In this document: piece by piece, positions 21,048 through 22,303 of the stretch | How the letters are laid out: each line of letters starts with the position of its first letter | How positions within the stretch are numbered: the first letter of the stretch is position 1 | Assembly: GCA_902475545.1 (NCBI GenBank) | Contig: CABRZP010000023.1 | Coordinates: 1 to 22,303, forward strand | Length of the DNA: 22,303 bases | Direction of reading: 5' to 3' | Source of the DNA: an uncultured bacterium | GTDB lineage: Bacteria; Cyanobacteriota; Vampirovibrionia; Gastranaerophilales; Gastranaerophilaceae | Made by a program: the position numbers and the translations under genes | The notes under the pieces: generated by a model | What the model saw: the letters and a program-made list of their open reading frames with translations, nothing else | The model's database searches: none | What the model was told of the DNA's origin: nothing

Positions 21048-22268
21048 ATGAGAAAAATTATGAAAAAAAGTATTATATTCCTTGGACTATTTATCGTAAT
21101 GTTTAGCTGGATAATACAGTCAAATGTTCAAGCATCAACACCTGCTGAATTATACGACAATGTATGGAGACTTATCAATTCCAAATATGTTGACCAGACT
21201 AACAATGAGCAAGATTGGAGAAAATGGCGTCATAAATACGATGATGTAATCAGAACAAATGAGGATGCTTATGTTGCAATTGATACAATGGTTGCAAGCT
21301 TAAACGACCCATACACAAAATTTCTTGACCCAAAAGAATTTGCAGACGAAACAGGTTCTATTAAAGGTTCACTAAAAGGTATCGGTATTCAAATCGGTGT
21401 TAAAGACGGCAAATTGATGGTTATTGCTCCAATTGAAGATACTCCTGCCGAAAAAGCAGGTCTTCTTGCTGATGATGAAATTCTTTCTATTGACGGCAAA
21501 AGCACAAAAGGTATAACCGTTGACAAAGCCGCTGATCAAATTAGAGGAGAAGAAGGCACTCAGGTAACTTTAGTTGTTAAACGTAAAGATATGGAACCAA
21601 AATCTTATACAATTACACGTGCTGAAATTGAAATTAAATCAATTTCGCAAAAAATTCCTGATAATATCAAAATGCCTGACGACATCAGCTATATCAGACT
21701 AAGCTCATTTATCAGCAGAAATGCATCAAAAGAATTTGCAGATATTTTAAGTAATTCCCAAAATAAAAAAGCTTTCATTGTGGATTTAAGATCTAATCCG
21801 GGCGGACTATTAAGCAATGCAATCTACATATCTGATATGTTTTTAGATGGCGGAGCAATCGTAAGTACAGTTGACCGCGACGGTTACAAAGAAACTCAAA
21901 AAGCTTCACGTGGAGTATTAACAACTAAACCGCTTGTAATTCTGTTAAACAAAGGTTCAGCATCTGCAAGTGAAATCTTCTCAGGAGCAATGAAGGATAA
22001 CAAGAGAGCTGTCCTAATCGGAACTCAATCTTTCGGAAAAGGACTTGTTCAAGAAATAAACAAACTTCCTGATAGTGCAGGTATTAATATTACAATCCAA
22101 AAATATCTGACTCCAAACGGAACAGATATCCATAAAAAAGGTATCACACCTGATATCGTTGTAGAGTTAACCGATGAAAATATAAAAGCCAAAGACGATG
22201 TCCAACTAAAAAAAGCAATTGAAGTTGCTCAAAGTTTATCAAAAGGCTCTTACGTAGTTTCAAAATAA
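21048..22268 (+). CDS. ctpA: C-terminal processing peptidase, S41 family, with PDZ domain
   Basis: This 406-residue secreted or membrane-anchored serine protease trims or degrades proteins from their C termini in the envelope. The signal peptide is at about 1-29 (basic MRKIMKKS, then a hydrophobic stretch, cut near VQA-S). The N-terminal helical domain is at about 32-95, PDZ at about 105-180 (GIGIQIG, DTPAEKAGL, DEILSIDGKS), and the S41 protease domain at about 195-375 with the IVDLRSNPGG strand-loop. The catalytic Ser is S306 in GSASASEI and the Lys is K331 in SFGKGLVQ, 25 residues apart as in the D1 processing protease. GGAGG precedes the ATG. It starts near the window end with no neighbour visible downstream. 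Confidence 0.95.
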   Translation: MRKIMKKSIIFLGLFIVMFSWIIQSNVQASTPAELYDNVWRLINSKYVDQTNNEQDWRKWRHKYDDVIRTNEDAYVAIDTMVASLNDPYTKFLDPKEFADETGSIKGSLKGIGIQIGVKDGKLMVIAPIEDTPAEKAGLLADDEILSIDGKSTKGITVDKAADQIRGEEGTQVTLVVKRKDMEPKSYTITRAEIEIKSISQKIPDNIKMPDDISYIRLSSFISRNASKEFADILSNSQNKKAFIVDLRSNPGGLLSNAIYISDMFLDGGAIVSTVDRDGYKETQKASRGVLTTKPLVILLNKGSASASEIFSGAMKDNKRAVLIGTQSFGKGLVQEINKLPDSAGINITIQKYLTPNGTDIHKKGITPDIVVELTDENIKAKDDVQLKKAIEVAQSLSKGSYVVSK

Positions 22269-22303
22269 AAATAATTAAAAGAGGCGGGCTGCAAAATATT
22301 TGC

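Overview
The window is AT-rich and fits a gut-type, non-photosynthetic relative of Cyanobacteria (Vampirovibrionia/Melainabacteria, order Gastranaerophilales). This placement is an inference. It rests on the ribosomal gene order infA-rpmJ-rpsM-rpsK-rpsD-rpoA-rplQ-truA-rplM-rpsI, where rplQ-truA-rplM-rpsI is the cyanobacterial arrangement, on the low GC, on an orphan type IV pilin-like protein ending in Tyr-Pro-Trp, and on the mix of Shine-Dalgarno and apparently leaderless starts. No rRNA, tRNA, CRISPR array or intact transposase gene is visible.

Layout. (1) 13-5604, minus strand: a ten-gene translation/transcription operon read from infA leftwards to rpsI. It is interrupted by two copies of a short hairpin-rich repeat. 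One lies in frame inside truA and adds about 42 residues just before the catalytic strand. The other lies between rpsM and rpsK and abuts the rpsM stop codon. A GC-rich hairpin precedes rpsD and a perfect 18-bp dyad lies at the likely infA promoter. (2) 5927-7122, plus: a RimI-type acetyltransferase overlapping a BioY-type biotin transporter subunit. (3) 7176-10688, plus: a tightly spaced operon behind a good promoter, encoding a MotA/TolQ/ZorA-like channel protein, a MotB/ZorB/OmpA-like protein, a UPF0210 (DUF711) protein and an unrecognised 171-residue protein. No flagellar or known Zorya effector gene accompanies it. (4) 10697-15048: a pilin-like protein (minus), a small HTH-like protein and UvrC (plus; UvrC ends just before the usual C-terminal HhH domain), and a large TPR protein (minus). 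(5) 15297-18071: a homocitrate/Re-citrate synthase-like enzyme, a 432-base gap with a small minus-strand ORF and a structured element, then an XRE regulator and a TrmB-like regulator. (6) 18074-20113, minus: a 679-residue protein joining a kinase-like fold to a C-terminal ADP-ribosyltransferase-like domain. (7) 20282-22268, plus: thymidine kinase and a secreted PDZ/S41 C-terminal processing protease.

The housekeeping genes need little comment. The most unusual points are the in-frame repeat in truA and its second copy, the orphan stator/OmpA-like pair in a conserved-looking operon, the kinase-ADP-ribosyltransferase fusion, the shortened UvrC, and several genes whose predicted -10 box ends only 6-7 bases before the ATG.
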